Assembly (NCBI RefSeq): GCF_019795155.1
Contig: NZ_JAILYN010000020.1
Coordinates: 19,242 to 83,241, forward strand
DNA: 64,000 nucleotides
Direction: 5' to 3'
From: Marinobacterium arenosum
Lineage (GTDB): Bacteria > Pseudomonadota > Gammaproteobacteria > Pseudomonadales > Balneatricaceae
This document shows positions 9,157 through 17,996 of this stretch, piece after piece. Within the stretch, counting starts at the first letter, position 1. Each line of letters starts with the position of its first letter. The notes below the pieces were generated by a model. That model was given only the letters and a program-made list of their open reading frames with translations. It had not been told where the DNA came from and ran no database searches. The position numbers were made by a program, and so were the translations under genes.

Positions 9157-10161
9157 TTACACGCGGCCCCAGACTTCGTCCGGCCGCCCAGTGAAGCGGT
9201 ATTTCAAGCCCAGCGCCTTGTAATGGCGGTAAGCCGCCGAGCTGCAGGTCAGCAATGCTCGACCGGCCTCGATCTGAGCCGGATTGTTGAACCTCAGCAT
9301 CACGCTTCTATCTTTCAACTCATAACGACGTACGTATTGTTCGCCGCGGCTGTTGGTGACTGTTCTCGCAACATAAAAGTTGTTCTTGACCAGCTCGAGC
9401 ACCTTACGCGCTGCAGCCGCTTGTATTTCACGCCGGATGCACTCATTGCAGGCGTGGACCAGCTTGGGACCGACCTTTTTCACCGTTTCCCTTGGCACCA
9501 GCAGGTCGGAGTTCGGTGCCGCCGGATCCCAAAGATCCCCGCCGATACGGATAATGTCGTAAAACGGGTGCCCGATGGATTTAGCCTTCAGGGTCCGGGT
9601 GACATTCAACTGCAGCTCGACGATATGTCCGCGACCACCACCTATATCCATCCACAGGAAAAATTTGATATCCCGATAACCCTGATCGGTCGGCCCCATC
9701 CCCCCTCTGATCGCGGGACGGTACCGGTTTTTCAACGCCCCTCGTTGCGCAGCAGCTGTGAAGCTCTGGAACTCCGGCTGATCACGTATGTAATCGCGTG
9801 CGGCATACATGTCTTCAAATGATTTGAACTCCAGCGTGGCACGGGCGATATCCTTGAGTTGCTCGACCTCTTTGCGCGGAAATTGCCGGGTCAGCTTGGC
9901 CTTGGCCGTTGCACGAGCTTTCAGCGGAGCCGTTTTAATAGACGCAGCGCCGGAAAAGTTCTTGGAAACACGTGACATGAATTTTCTGAGCATACGGTCG
10001 CCCGCCACGGCATCGCCGTATAGCTCGTCCAACTGCCGTTCAACCTGATAATCAATCGCCTCCGCTGCCGCATCGTTATCATCCAGCGAGAGGGTCAAAT
10101 GCGCTGTGTTGATCTGGTTTCGTGTTCTGATCGGTTGTCGAAGCTGTCTAGTACCCGGCAT
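9157..10161 (-). CDS. T6SS-linked protein with RelA/SpoT-like nucleotidyltransferase fold, candidate effector
   Basis: This 334-residue protein has no obvious signal peptide. Its central part reads like the (p)ppGpp synthetase fold: KDIARATLEF (103-112) matches the Mg-binding Asp region (D104), GYRDIKFFL (161-169) matches the nucleotide-stacking Tyr loop (Y162), VELQLN (181-186) matches the second acidic ligand (E182), and GHPFYDIIR (197-205) follows as in RelA/SpoT domains. K/R-rich residues 79-96 may be the ATP-binding part. The T6SS effector Tas1 of Pseudomonas uses this fold to make (p)ppApp. The position between PAAR and tssA suggests a cargo effector. No immunity-like gene is adjacent, which is odd. 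The fold assignment is from motifs only. The ATG at 10161 has AGGAA upstream. Confidence 0.6.
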   Translation of the reverse strand: MPGTRQLRQPIRTRNQINTAHLTLSLDDNDAAAEAIDYQVERQLDELYGDAVAGDRMLRKFMSRVSKNFSGAASIKTAPLKARATAKAKLTRQFPRKEVEQLKDIARATLEFKSFEDMYAARDYIRDQPEFQSFTAAAQRGALKNRYRPAIRGGMGPTDQGYRDIKFFLWMDIGGGRGHIVELQLNVTRTLKAKSIGHPFYDIIRIGGDLWDPAAPNSDLLVPRETVKKVGPKLVHACNECIRREIQAAAARKVLELVKNNFYVARTVTNSRGEQYVRRYELKDRSVMLRFNNPAQIEAGRALLTCSSAAYRHYKALGLKYRFTGRPDEVWGRV

Positions 10162-10284
10162 TGTTACAGTTCCTATTGTTCAATTCTTAATGCACGCCGC
10201 GCGTTTCACGTTCGGGCTGGCGCTTTTTGCAACTCAATCCATTGCCCCTCGCGCCGCGCCCAAACAGCCCAGTCGCGGACCCCG

Positions 10285-10575
10285 TTAGCCACCAATCATG
10301 ACCGTCGGACAACCGGCGACGATGACACCGCCATGGGAGGTGGTATCACCCATTCGCGCCGCCGGTTTCTTGCCAATCAATACCGTGGCGCTGCCCTTGA
10401 CGATGCTGTCCGGTGGCCCAACGCAGGTACAAAGCTCCCCGATGCACGCAGCCGGCATTTTGCCGATCAACACCTGCAAATTGCCCGGCCCGGAAATCGG
10501 CCCACCGACATGCGGCACCGTCCCCGTTACCAACGCACAGGTATGCATATCCGTCGATCGTGCTGCACAGGGCAT
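10285..10575 (-). CDS. PAAR domain spike-tip protein
   Basis: This 96-residue protein is essentially a bare PAAR domain, the cone that sharpens the VgrG spike and recruits effectors. Repeated hairpins with VLIGKMPAAC, VLIGKKPAARMGD and PTVMIGG are the classic PAAR signature, and the His and Cys residues (H11, C13, H22 and later H) suit metal binding. No toxin domain is fused, so any effector must be a separate protein, and the next gene downstream is a natural candidate. It follows the DUF6931-like gene by 12 bases. Confidence 0.93.
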   Translation of the reverse strand: MPCAARSTDMHTCALVTGTVPHVGGPISGPGNLQVLIGKMPAACIGELCTCVGPPDSIVKGSATVLIGKKPAARMGDTTSHGGVIVAGCPTVMIGG

Positions 10576-10587
10576 AGCCTTTTCTCC

Positions 10588-11166
10588 CTATCCGTTTTTT
10601 GCCGCCTGCCCGGAACCGCCTTGAGCCAGGTCCAGCGCCATGGCAACCGCCCGCCGATTAAATTCATCAGAACCCCGCCATTCCGGAATCACCGCCGCGG
10701 TATTGATCGCCCCGGCGGCCGCCTTGGCATAGAGGAACTCCGGCGGCAGCACCACCGGTTGACCCGGCTCGCCCAGGCTGCCACTGCCATTCCAGAACAC
10801 CGCCTGCGCCAGCCAGCCGGGTGCGCACTTGTGCCCCAAAGTCTCGGCCTGCTGCTCGGCCAGCCGACGCTTGGCTTCATCCGGATGCTGCACCCAGCGT
10901 TTGCAGTCGGCGATCACCCTCTGCTGTTCGGCTGTCCAGTCGGACATCCGCTGTTCCAGCGCCAGGCAGGCCCACCAGATCGTTTCGCGCATCGGCAGCG
11001 CATGACAGAGAAAGCCGACCAGATCGATATAAAGGTCGTTCGCCTGTAGCGCCTCGATCACCTGCAGCGGCGCCATCTCGCCGGAAACGACGGTCGCAGC
11101 CTCTTCCGACAGTTCGAAACGCTGCAGAACCGGCTGACTTTGCGGGTAAGGGATTTTCTTCAGCAT
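10588..11166 (-). CDS. DUF6931-like T6SS accessory protein (putative adaptor)
   Basis: This 192-residue alpha-rich protein resembles the DUF6931 proteins often found between vgrG and PAAR genes. Recognisable segments are CHALPMRETIWWACL (about 55-69), LAEQQAETLGHKCAPGWLAQAVFWNGSGS (split over 112-140, not catalytic-looking) and the alanine-rich C-terminus. There is no signal peptide, transmembrane segment or toxin motif. Its start overlaps the vgrG stop (TGATG). Position and size suit an adaptor that loads an effector or PAAR protein onto VgrG, but this is inference and the family assignment is from memory of its layout. Confidence 0.65.
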   Translation of the reverse strand: MLKKIPYPQSQPVLQRFELSEEAATVVSGEMAPLQVIEALQANDLYIDLVGFLCHALPMRETIWWACLALEQRMSDWTAEQQRVIADCKRWVQHPDEAKRRLAEQQAETLGHKCAPGWLAQAVFWNGSGSLGEPGQPVVLPPEFLYAKAAAGAINTAAVIPEWRGSDEFNRRAVAMALDLAQGGSGQAAKNG

Positions 11167-13208
11167 CAGTTGATCATCACTATCGAGCCTTTAACCGTGG
11201 TACTGCCACTGGAGTTGATCTCCGCCGTGGCCGAGCCTTTCACCGTCGCCCCCACACTGCCCTTCAGCTCCGCATTCAAACCCGACGCTGCCAGGTCCGA
11301 GGTGGCTTTCAAACTCATCGAAGAACTGGATTTCAGGCTCATCGCACTGCTGGATTTGAGATCCACGGAGCCACCGGAGAGCGCTATGTCGCCACCATCC
11401 AGCTCGATTTTGGAACTGCCCGACAAACTGATGGTTTCACTCTCAATCTCGATCTTGGAGTCGGTCATCTTCAGCTTGCTGCCGCCGACCACCAGCTCCA
11501 GACTATCGCTGGCTTCCAGCTTGATCGTCTTACCCTTGCCCGAAATCGCTTCGGTGGCGGTCAGGCTGTAGTCTTTCTCGGTAGTAAGAGTGATATTTTC
11601 CTTGGTTTCCAGGCTGTAGTTCTTCTCGCCCTTGACGCTGATATCCTTGGTGACGGCGATGCGTTTCTCAGCCGTCACCTTCTCATCGGCGTCATTCTCC
11701 ACCTCGATCAGCAGGTCCTTGGCAGCGTGCAGATAGAGCTGCTCATTGTCCTTCTTGTCGTCGAAGCGCAGTTCGTTCGACTGCCCTTTCAGCTGGGTCT
11801 TGATACCGGACTGGGTGGTATCGGCCGTCGGATAGGGCGGCTTGTGCTTGCTGTTGTACAGACTACCGGTGACCAGCGGTTGATCCGGGTCGCCATCCAG
11901 GAAACTGACCAACACCTCCTGGCCCGCGCGGGGGATAAACTGCAAGCCATAGCCGTTGCCGGCCATCGACTGTGCCACCCGGACGTAGCAACTGGTCTTG
12001 TCGCCACTGGCTTCGGTATCCCAGTGAAACTGGATACGGATCCGCCCCTCGGCGTCCGATGCCGGCTCGGCATCGGTCTTGCCGGCTACGACCGCGCTCT
12101 GCATGCCGTAGACACGCGGCTTCTCCAGCCGTGCCGGATAGTAGAGATGATCCTGCGGGGTGCAGGTGAAGGTGCAGTACTGGCCAAATGCATTCCCTTT
12201 CTCAACCACGAATTCCTGTTCGAGCGCGACCACCAGGTAGTCGCCCAGCTGACTGCTATCATGATGCGCCGCCAATTCCAGGTAGCGGGCTACCGCCAGT
12301 TCGGCGCTGTTGGTCTGGCCATCCACCAGGTGGTATTCCGAATCCAGCTGTGCGCGCTGGGTTTCGACCAACGGCTTGGCCAGATCATCAATGGCGCCGC
12401 TAATGCTGGCCGCCGGGTAACGATAATCGGCTAGCTTGGTATTAGAAGATAGCTTGTATTTGGACGACTTGCTTTTACTGCTGACCAGCTTGCTTTGACT
12501 GTAATCGTAACCGGCCAGCTCCAGCGTAGCGGCGTGAAACTTATGTCGCGGCGCCCAATTCTCGATGACTTCATAATTGCCGGAGGGCGAGTTGCAGTCG
12601 TCCAGCGAACACTTGCCGGTCGTTGCAAAAGGCTTGGCCGCATCATGCAGAATCAGCGTATTGGACTCGTCATCCACGCCGAAGTGGTAATGCACCCCCT
12701 CTTCGGCCAGCAAGCGACTGACAAACTCCAGGTCTGTCTCGTTGAACTGCAGGCAGTACTCGCGCTTGGTGGAGGGCATATCATCGACTTTGTACTGCCC
12801 TTTGAACCCCAGCTCATCGAAAATAGAGGTGACAATCTCCTTGGTGGACTGCTCCTGAAACACACGATAATTACGGCTATAGGCCAACAGTGCCAGCCAG
12901 GGCTGAATTCTCAGACGGAAAACGGAATAGCGCTGCGGATCATCCGACAGCAGCGTCTGCACACCGGTGACCACACCCTTGAATGAGCGATCTGCGGAGC
13001 GCCCGGTACCGGGCGTACTGAAGACATCACAGGTCAGGGTTTCACCAAGCCAGGAGGACGCCTCGACATCGACACATTGAACATCGGCCTCCAATTCAGC
13101 CAATTGCGACAGCGCTGACCAATACTTCAGCCGCACCAGCACATAGCTATTTCCCTTGGTGTCACTAACCACCAGGTTACTGCTCTGTGGATCAACCAGT
13201 ATCCCCAT
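11166..13208 (-). CDS. vgrG: T6SS spike protein VgrG
   Basis: This is a VgrG of about 680 residues. The gp27-like domain comes first, with NYRVFQEQSTKEIV and FVSRLLAEEGVHYHF as landmarks. A gp5-type OB fold follows (GRIRIQFHWD at about 388-397, then YVRVAQSMAGNGYGLQFIPR). The tail is a repetitive beta-helix from about 465 onward with short Ser/Lys/Gly repeats (VDLKSSSAMSLKSSS). There is no C-terminal enzymatic extension. The frame stays open to a GTG at 13259, but the ATG at 13208 has AAAGGGA 7 bases upstream and is preferred. It heads the leftward T6SS transcript in this window. Confidence 0.93.
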   Translation of the reverse strand: MGILVDPQSSNLVVSDTKGNSYVLVRLKYWSALSQLAELEADVQCVDVEASSWLGETLTCDVFSTPGTGRSADRSFKGVVTGVQTLLSDDPQRYSVFRLRIQPWLALLAYSRNYRVFQEQSTKEIVTSIFDELGFKGQYKVDDMPSTKREYCLQFNETDLEFVSRLLAEEGVHYHFGVDDESNTLILHDAAKPFATTGKCSLDDCNSPSGNYEVIENWAPRHKFHAATLELAGYDYSQSKLVSSKSKSSKYKLSSNTKLADYRYPAASISGAIDDLAKPLVETQRAQLDSEYHLVDGQTNSAELAVARYLELAAHHDSSQLGDYLVVALEQEFVVEKGNAFGQYCTFTCTPQDHLYYPARLEKPRVYGMQSAVVAGKTDAEPASDAEGRIRIQFHWDTEASGDKTSCYVRVAQSMAGNGYGLQFIPRAGQEVLVSFLDGDPDQPLVTGSLYNSKHKPPYPTADTTQSGIKTQLKGQSNELRFDDKKDNEQLYLHAAKDLLIEVENDADEKVTAEKRIAVTKDISVKGEKNYSLETKENITLTTEKDYSLTATEAISGKGKTIKLEASDSLELVVGGSKLKMTDSKIEIESETISLSGSSKIELDGGDIALSGGSVDLKSSSAMSLKSSSSMSLKATSDLAASGLNAELKGSVGATVKGSATAEINSSGSTTVKGSIVMIN

Positions 13209-13910
13209 TAACAGTTCCCTTTTTCCCCAGACATCATTGTTATCGGTATCCCTGGCCACATCCGGATGTCGACCGCTGTCGCTGCCGATATCACGTAGTA
13301 GAGCATCAACTTAAGGAGTATACCCACCCCCAGTTAACAAAATCAGCCAAAAAATGTCATTCAATTGTTTCATATAATTTAACAATTAGACAATTGTTTA
13401 AACACTCTGAATGACTCGCTGTACTTTCACTCCACTAAAGCCTGGAACCAAGCCTGAAATAAGCGAAAATCCGGCTGCGAACAGCCTTGTCGCTCGAACC
13501 TAAACCACCAAACAAAGCGCTCACATATACAACAATTCCTACCAAATGTAACAACAAGACAACCTGACGGTAACATTCTATAAAACCTTCAAAGACTCTA
13601 AATTAGAGCTATCTTAAACAAGTACTCTTGAGTGGAATTACCTTAATCAGAAGTGCGCTGCTATGTTATCCTGCCAAAACCTAGCTGATGACCAAGCAGC
13701 TGGTTCCGGTGAATCCACACTTGATGCCATTGCAACGGTCAAGCGCCCGTTTGATTGAGCGTTAATAGCGATGACGGCTTAGTTGATCCGGCGAAAAGTG
13801 ATTAAAAACCATTCGAACGGCGATAGCGTGCAGCCAAGTACCAAGCTACGGGTTGATATCTGCACTCAATATGACGACTGCAATACCTGGGTTTAATCGA
13901 AGGGCCCCCG
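13209..13910. other. long divergent intergenic region between T6SS and the sensor-transporter operon
   Basis: About 700 bases without a convincing gene. It separates leftward vgrG from the rightward operon and must hold both promoters. The first 200 bases beside vgrG are AT-rich. CAATTGTTT occurs at 13362-13370 and 13391-13399. No transposon end, tRNA or long repeat was seen. Confidence 0.6.
13381..13398. promoter_or_regulatory. inverted repeat, possible operator upstream of vgrG
   Basis: AACAATT at 13381-13387 and AATTGTT at 13392-13398 form an inverted repeat with a 4-base spacer, and a further CAATTGTTT copy lies 29 bases from the equivalent right-hand copy. The elements lie about 155-190 bases upstream of the vgrG start in AT-rich DNA. 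Binding by a regulator is only a suggestion. Confidence 0.35.
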
Positions 13911-14750
13911 ATGAAAGCATTTCTTGAAGTACACCTGAAGCTGGTCATGACCATCTGGATCATTCTGGTCAGCGTCCTGGGGCTGTTGTACCTGATGAAC
14001 TACATGAAGTTCACCAGCCTGATGTCGACGGTGGTCTCCTCGCAACTACAGGTGATGTCAACATCGCTTGAACGCTCTATCATCCGGGCCGAACAGCTTG
14101 GCCTGCCGCTGAGCGAAATGGACAACCTGCCCGAACTGATGCAGCGGGCCAAGGGACGTGACGAGCAGGTCTCGGCACTTTACGTGATCGATCCTCAGGG
14201 CAAAGTACTGTTCGCCACCGACAGCAAGAGCCTCCCCCGGGAACATTCAGCACAGATTTTGCGCCGGGCCCTTAAAGGCGACGAACCCTTCTGGTCGCTG
14301 GAGGAGACAGACACGCTCTATAGCGGCCTGCAATTGTTTGACGGCACCGAGCAGTTGATGGGCGGCATTGTCATCGCCTATGACAAGTCCAGCTACGGCA
14401 GCGTACTGGCGCAGGTGAAACTGCACCTGCTGGAGATGACGGTGATGATCTTCGGCGGTTTTGCCGTGTTGATCTTCATCGCGGTTCGGTTCGGCTTCGG
14501 TGACGTCAACGATGTGTTCAAGCTGATCTCGTCACAGCTGCCGAAGGAAAAGAACCACCCCTCCCCGCCGCAACCACAGCTCAAGCCGGGCTCCATGGCG
14601 TTCCGCTTCGCCGAACAGATCGACCAGAGCAACCGGATCAAGAAGCAACTGAACCAGGAGCTGGATGCGATGACCAGCGAGGTGAAACACCCCTCCCCGG
14701 CAGCCGATCAGCAGGCCGAACTCGATAAGAAGAGCACCATCCATGACTAA
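13911..14750 (+). CDS. membrane protein with single extracytoplasmic Cache-like sensor domain
   Basis: This 279-residue protein has two membrane helices (about 11-30 and 174-194) flanking a periplasmic domain with the Cache pattern, including SALYVIDPQGKVLFAT (about 88-103) and GGIVIAYDKS (151-160). The cytoplasmic tail (195-279) is charged and partly coiled-coil-like, with no kinase, HAMP, GGDEF or MCP domain. The periplasmic part resembles the corresponding part of the next protein, so the two are probably paralogous sensors. The stop overlaps the next start by 8 bases. It may be a sensory partner of the fused transporter. Function unknown. Confidence 0.7.
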   Translation: MKAFLEVHLKLVMTIWIILVSVLGLLYLMNYMKFTSLMSTVVSSQLQVMSTSLERSIIRAEQLGLPLSEMDNLPELMQRAKGRDEQVSALYVIDPQGKVLFATDSKSLPREHSAQILRRALKGDEPFWSLEETDTLYSGLQLFDGTEQLMGGIVIAYDKSSYGSVLAQVKLHLLEMTVMIFGGFAVLIFIAVRFGFGDVNDVFKLISSQLPKEKNHPSPPQPQLKPGSMAFRFAEQIDQSNRIKKQLNQELDAMTSEVKHPSPAADQQAELDKKSTIHD

Positions 14751-16902
14751 GCGCAGCGAGGGCCTGACCGGCTTTATCAACCGCCGGTTGTTTCTGACCA
14801 CTCTACTCAGCACCCTGCTGGCATCCATCATCAGCGCGGTCTATACGCTGACTGAATTCAATATTGCGCTGAAGCCCCGCCTGCTACAGAAAGCGGAAGC
14901 GGTCGCCGAAGTGGTTCGCGAGGATATTGAGCTGGCAGTCAAGGTGGGGGTTCCGTTCGACCGGATCAAGGGGATGGACCTCTATCTCGAGGAGACCGCG
15001 GCAAAATATCCGGAGCTGGTTTACGTCCTGGTCACCACTCAAGCCGGCGATATCCTCTACCGCGGCGGCAATTCGGCAAACGCCCAGACGCTGACCCGCG
15101 AACCGGACCAGCAGCTGCGTTCGGACTTGGCACTGCAGGCCAGCTTTTTCAACCGGCTGATCGAGGGGGGCCAGGACCTGATGCGCCTGCTGCCGCTGGG
15201 CGACCAGGCCGGTAACGAAGCCGAAAACCTGTACCTGCCACTGACCGACGGCGGCAACAGCTATGGCGCGGTCCAGGTCGGCCTGGATACCGGCTATATC
15301 CGAACCCAGCTGACCGACGTGTTCTTCGATATCGCCATCGTGCTGGTGGCGGTCCTGCTGGTGTCCTTCGAAGTGGTGATGGTGTTGGTGATGTTTTACG
15401 TCTCCGGCCCGCTGCAACGCTCGGAAAGCATTCTGCAACGACAAGCCGGCGGGGATTTCTCGGTCAATGACAACCTGGCCGGCAAAGGTTCCATCGGCTC
15501 GTTCATCGGCCAGCTCAACAAAGACTCTCAACAGTTGCAGCAGCGCTTCCGCGCGGCACTGGATCAGGCCACCAATGGCCGTAGTGATATCATCTCCGAA
15601 CCGGACGATATTCCGCAGAACGACAAGCGTGGGCTCGGCAGTCGGCTGCGCAAGCTGGCCGACCAGTTTAACCTGCTGAAGGTATTGCGCGATAAACAGG
15701 GCAGCATCACCGACGCCCGCATACCGCTGTTCGTATTCGCCTTCGCCGAAGAGCTGCAGAAATCCTTCATGCCGCTGTTCGTGGCCGAATACTACGAACC
15801 CAACCCCTGGTTCGACAAGGACATCATGGTCGGCCTGCCGATCTCGGTGTTCATGTTCGTGATCGCCGCCGCCACCCCCTTTGCCGGTGGCTGGGTCGAT
15901 CGCTGGGGCAACAAACGGCTGTTCTTCTGGGGGCTGATTCCCGCCCTGGCGGGCTACCTGGGCTGCGCCCTGGCCGCCAGCGTCTATGAGATCATCTTCT
16001 GGCGCGGTGTCACCGCCTTCGGTTACGCGATCATCACCATCAGCTGCCAGGGCTATATCGCCGCCATCGTCACCTCGGAGAACCGTGCCAAGGGGATGGC
16101 GGTATTTGTCGGCGTGTTGATGACCGCCACCATGTGCGGCACCGCGCTGGGCGGCATTATCGCCGACCGGATCGGCTACCAGCCGGTGTTCCTGCTGTCG
16201 GCGGCGCTGGCCAGCTTCGCCGGCCTGCTGGCCTGGCTGATGCTGTCGGATGACGTCGACAAGAAAAGCAAGAAAGCCGCCGCTGCCGAGAAAGGCAGCG
16301 CACTGGCCCTGGTCCGCAATATTCGCTTTGTCTGCATCGTGTTGTTCTGCGCCATCCCGGCCAAGATCATCCTGACCGGCTTCCTCTACTACCTGGTGCC
16401 GCTGTACCTGGTATCGCTGGACGCCAGCCAGTCGGAGATCGGCCGGATCATGATGGTCTACTCGCTGATCATCATCCCGCTGGGCCCGCTCGCCTCGCGG
16501 CTGGCCGACCGCAGCGGCCAGATGGTGGAGCTGGTTATCCTGGGCACCGTGCTGTCCGGTGCGATACTGATCTCGCTGTACGGCGAAGCCTCGGTCATGA
16601 CCATGCTGCTGGCGGTGGCGATGATGGGTGCCGCCCACTCGATTCTCAAGGCGCCGCTGATCGCCGCGGCGATGGAAGCCGCCGAGGCCACGCCGGAGGT
16701 CGGCCGCACCGCCGCGCTGGGTATCTTGCGCACTTCCGAGCGGATCGGCAGCGTGCTGGGCCCGGTGATGGTGGCAAGCCTGCTGGCGGTTTACGACTAC
16801 GGCAAGGCGATGGCGATCATCGGCACCGGCATCGTCATCGCCGGTATCGTGATGGGCATCTACCTGAAAGTGGCAGCCAAGAAGGAAGCGCTTGCACAAT
16901 GA
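14743..16902 (+). CDS. Cache-HAMP-MFS fusion: sensor domain joined to a major facilitator transporter
   Basis: This 719-residue protein is built in order from a membrane helix (16-35), a periplasmic Cache-like domain (about 45-190, with YVLVTTQAGDILYRG), a second helix (194-219), a HAMP-like segment (220-270, SGPLQRSESILQRQAGGDFS), a linker, and a full MFS domain (about 326-715). The MFS part shows the loop 2-3 signature GGWVDRWGNKRLF (382-394). A sensor fused to an MFS carrier is unusual, since MFS proteins are normally about 400 residues. It overlaps the preceding gene by 8 bases and the following one by 4. Substrate and direction of transport cannot be read from the sequence. Confidence 0.8.
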   Translation: MTKRSEGLTGFINRRLFLTTLLSTLLASIISAVYTLTEFNIALKPRLLQKAEAVAEVVREDIELAVKVGVPFDRIKGMDLYLEETAAKYPELVYVLVTTQAGDILYRGGNSANAQTLTREPDQQLRSDLALQASFFNRLIEGGQDLMRLLPLGDQAGNEAENLYLPLTDGGNSYGAVQVGLDTGYIRTQLTDVFFDIAIVLVAVLLVSFEVVMVLVMFYVSGPLQRSESILQRQAGGDFSVNDNLAGKGSIGSFIGQLNKDSQQLQQRFRAALDQATNGRSDIISEPDDIPQNDKRGLGSRLRKLADQFNLLKVLRDKQGSITDARIPLFVFAFAEELQKSFMPLFVAEYYEPNPWFDKDIMVGLPISVFMFVIAAATPFAGGWVDRWGNKRLFFWGLIPALAGYLGCALAASVYEIIFWRGVTAFGYAIITISCQGYIAAIVTSENRAKGMAVFVGVLMTATMCGTALGGIIADRIGYQPVFLLSAALASFAGLLAWLMLSDDVDKKSKKAAAAEKGSALALVRNIRFVCIVLFCAIPAKIILTGFLYYLVPLYLVSLDASQSEIGRIMMVYSLIIIPLGPLASRLADRSGQMVELVILGTVLSGAILISLYGEASVMTMLLAVAMMGAAHSILKAPLIAAAMEAAEATPEVGRTAALGILRTSERIGSVLGPVMVASLLAVYDYGKAMAIIGTGIVIAGIVMGIYLKVAAKKEALAQ

Positions 16903-17915
16903 AACTCAAGCTACTGATTACCGCCATCCTGCTGTCGCTCAGCCTGTCCGCCAGCGCGGCATTTTCCGAGGCCCAGCCAGCCCGCATCTACATGGTTCTT
17001 TGGCGCGGCTGCGAAGAGGCCTGCCAGGGCTTCAAGCAATACCTGCAAGACAAAAAACTGCCGGCGCAACTGATCCTGCGTGATGCCGGACGTGACAAAA
17101 GCAAACTGGCCGGTTTCCTGGCCGAGGCCCGTGAGATGAAGCCCGATCTGGTGGTCACCTGGGGCACCTCGGTGAGCAAGGCGATCATCGGCCCGATCAA
17201 GGACGGCAGCAACCAGAGCCAACTGGGCGACATCCCGGCGATGTTCATGGTGGTGGCCGATCCGGTCAGCGCCGGCATCGTCAAGTCGTATGAACAGAGC
17301 GGCCGGCCGCTGGTCACCGGTATCCGCAACCGGGTGCCGGAAGAGGTGCAGATCCGCGCCATGCAGGACTACATGGACGCCAAACGGATCGGGGTGATTT
17401 ACAGCCCCTCCGAGCTGAACTCGGTGTTGAATACCGAACAGTTGCAAACCCTGTCCGAGACCATGGGCTTCGAGCTGGTCACGCGCACCTATGCGGTGGA
17501 CGAGAAGGGCAACCCGCTGGATGGCCAGCTGCCGGGCCTGATGAAACAGATGACGGCTGAGCGGGTCGATGTGATCTACGTCGGCTCCAGCTCCTACAAC
17601 CGCCAGCAGCGCGACGAGTTCACCCAGGCCGCCGCCGACCAGGGGCTGCCGGTTGCCAGCGCCTACGAGGCGATGGTCACCAAATCCCAGGGGCTGCTGG
17701 CGGTTGCCAACCGCTACTACAACGTCGGCCGCCTGGCCGCCAGCCAAGCCGAGAAAGTACTGTTCGACGGCAAACAACCCGGCTCGCTACCGATCTCCGC
17801 CTTGAGCCGCTTCTCGGTGTTCATCAATATCGATGTGGCTCGCAAGCTGGAACTGTTTCCACCGATACAGTTGCTGCGCTTCGCGGAACTGGTTGGCACG
17901 GAGCCAAGCCAGTAA
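16899..17915 (+). CDS. ABC-type substrate-binding protein (PF04392-like), orphan
   Basis: This 338-residue protein has a clean signal peptide (residues 1-21, ending SASA-A) and the two-lobe layout of the ABC_sub_bind/TrpX family: DLVVTWGTSVSKAI (about 83-96), VADPVSAGIV (119-128), GVIYSPSE (165-172) and VDVIYVGSSSYN (222-233). Family members bind small ligands such as aromatic amino acids for ABC importers. No ABC permease or ATPase gene follows. Instead a terminator comes directly after. The ATGA overlap with the MFS fusion gene implies that it serves that protein or its Cache domain, perhaps as a periplasmic ligand receptor. Confidence 0.82.
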   Translation: MKLKLLITAILLSLSLSASAAFSEAQPARIYMVLWRGCEEACQGFKQYLQDKKLPAQLILRDAGRDKSKLAGFLAEAREMKPDLVVTWGTSVSKAIIGPIKDGSNQSQLGDIPAMFMVVADPVSAGIVKSYEQSGRPLVTGIRNRVPEEVQIRAMQDYMDAKRIGVIYSPSELNSVLNTEQLQTLSETMGFELVTRTYAVDEKGNPLDGQLPGLMKQMTAERVDVIYVGSSSYNRQQRDEFTQAAADQGLPVASAYEAMVTKSQGLLAVANRYYNVGRLAASQAEKVLFDGKQPGSLPISALSRFSVFINIDVARKLELFPPIQLLRFAELVGTEPSQ

Positions 17916-17946
17916 CGTCGCCGACCACACCGCTATTCGACAAAAA

Positions 17947-17979
17947 GCCCGCCCCTTCTATCACAGGGGCGGGCTTTTT
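17947..17979. terminator. bidirectional rho-independent terminator
   Basis: GCCCGCCCC at 17947-17955 pairs with GGGGCGGGC at 17966-17974, preceded by five A and followed by five T. It lies between the convergent binding-protein and carboxypeptidase genes and can stop both. Confidence 0.93.
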
Positions 17980-17996
17980 CAATATTAGCTGAACCC

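Noticed and set aside
13260..13910. Short open frames in the region upstream of vgrG
   Set aside because: No ribosome sites or family motifs, and the bases are AT-rich with repeats that suit a promoter region better than coding.
14884..16899. 671-codon minus-strand open frame opposite the MFS fusion
   Set aside because: Extremely His/Gln/Asp-rich shadow of the transporter gene with no recognisable fold.
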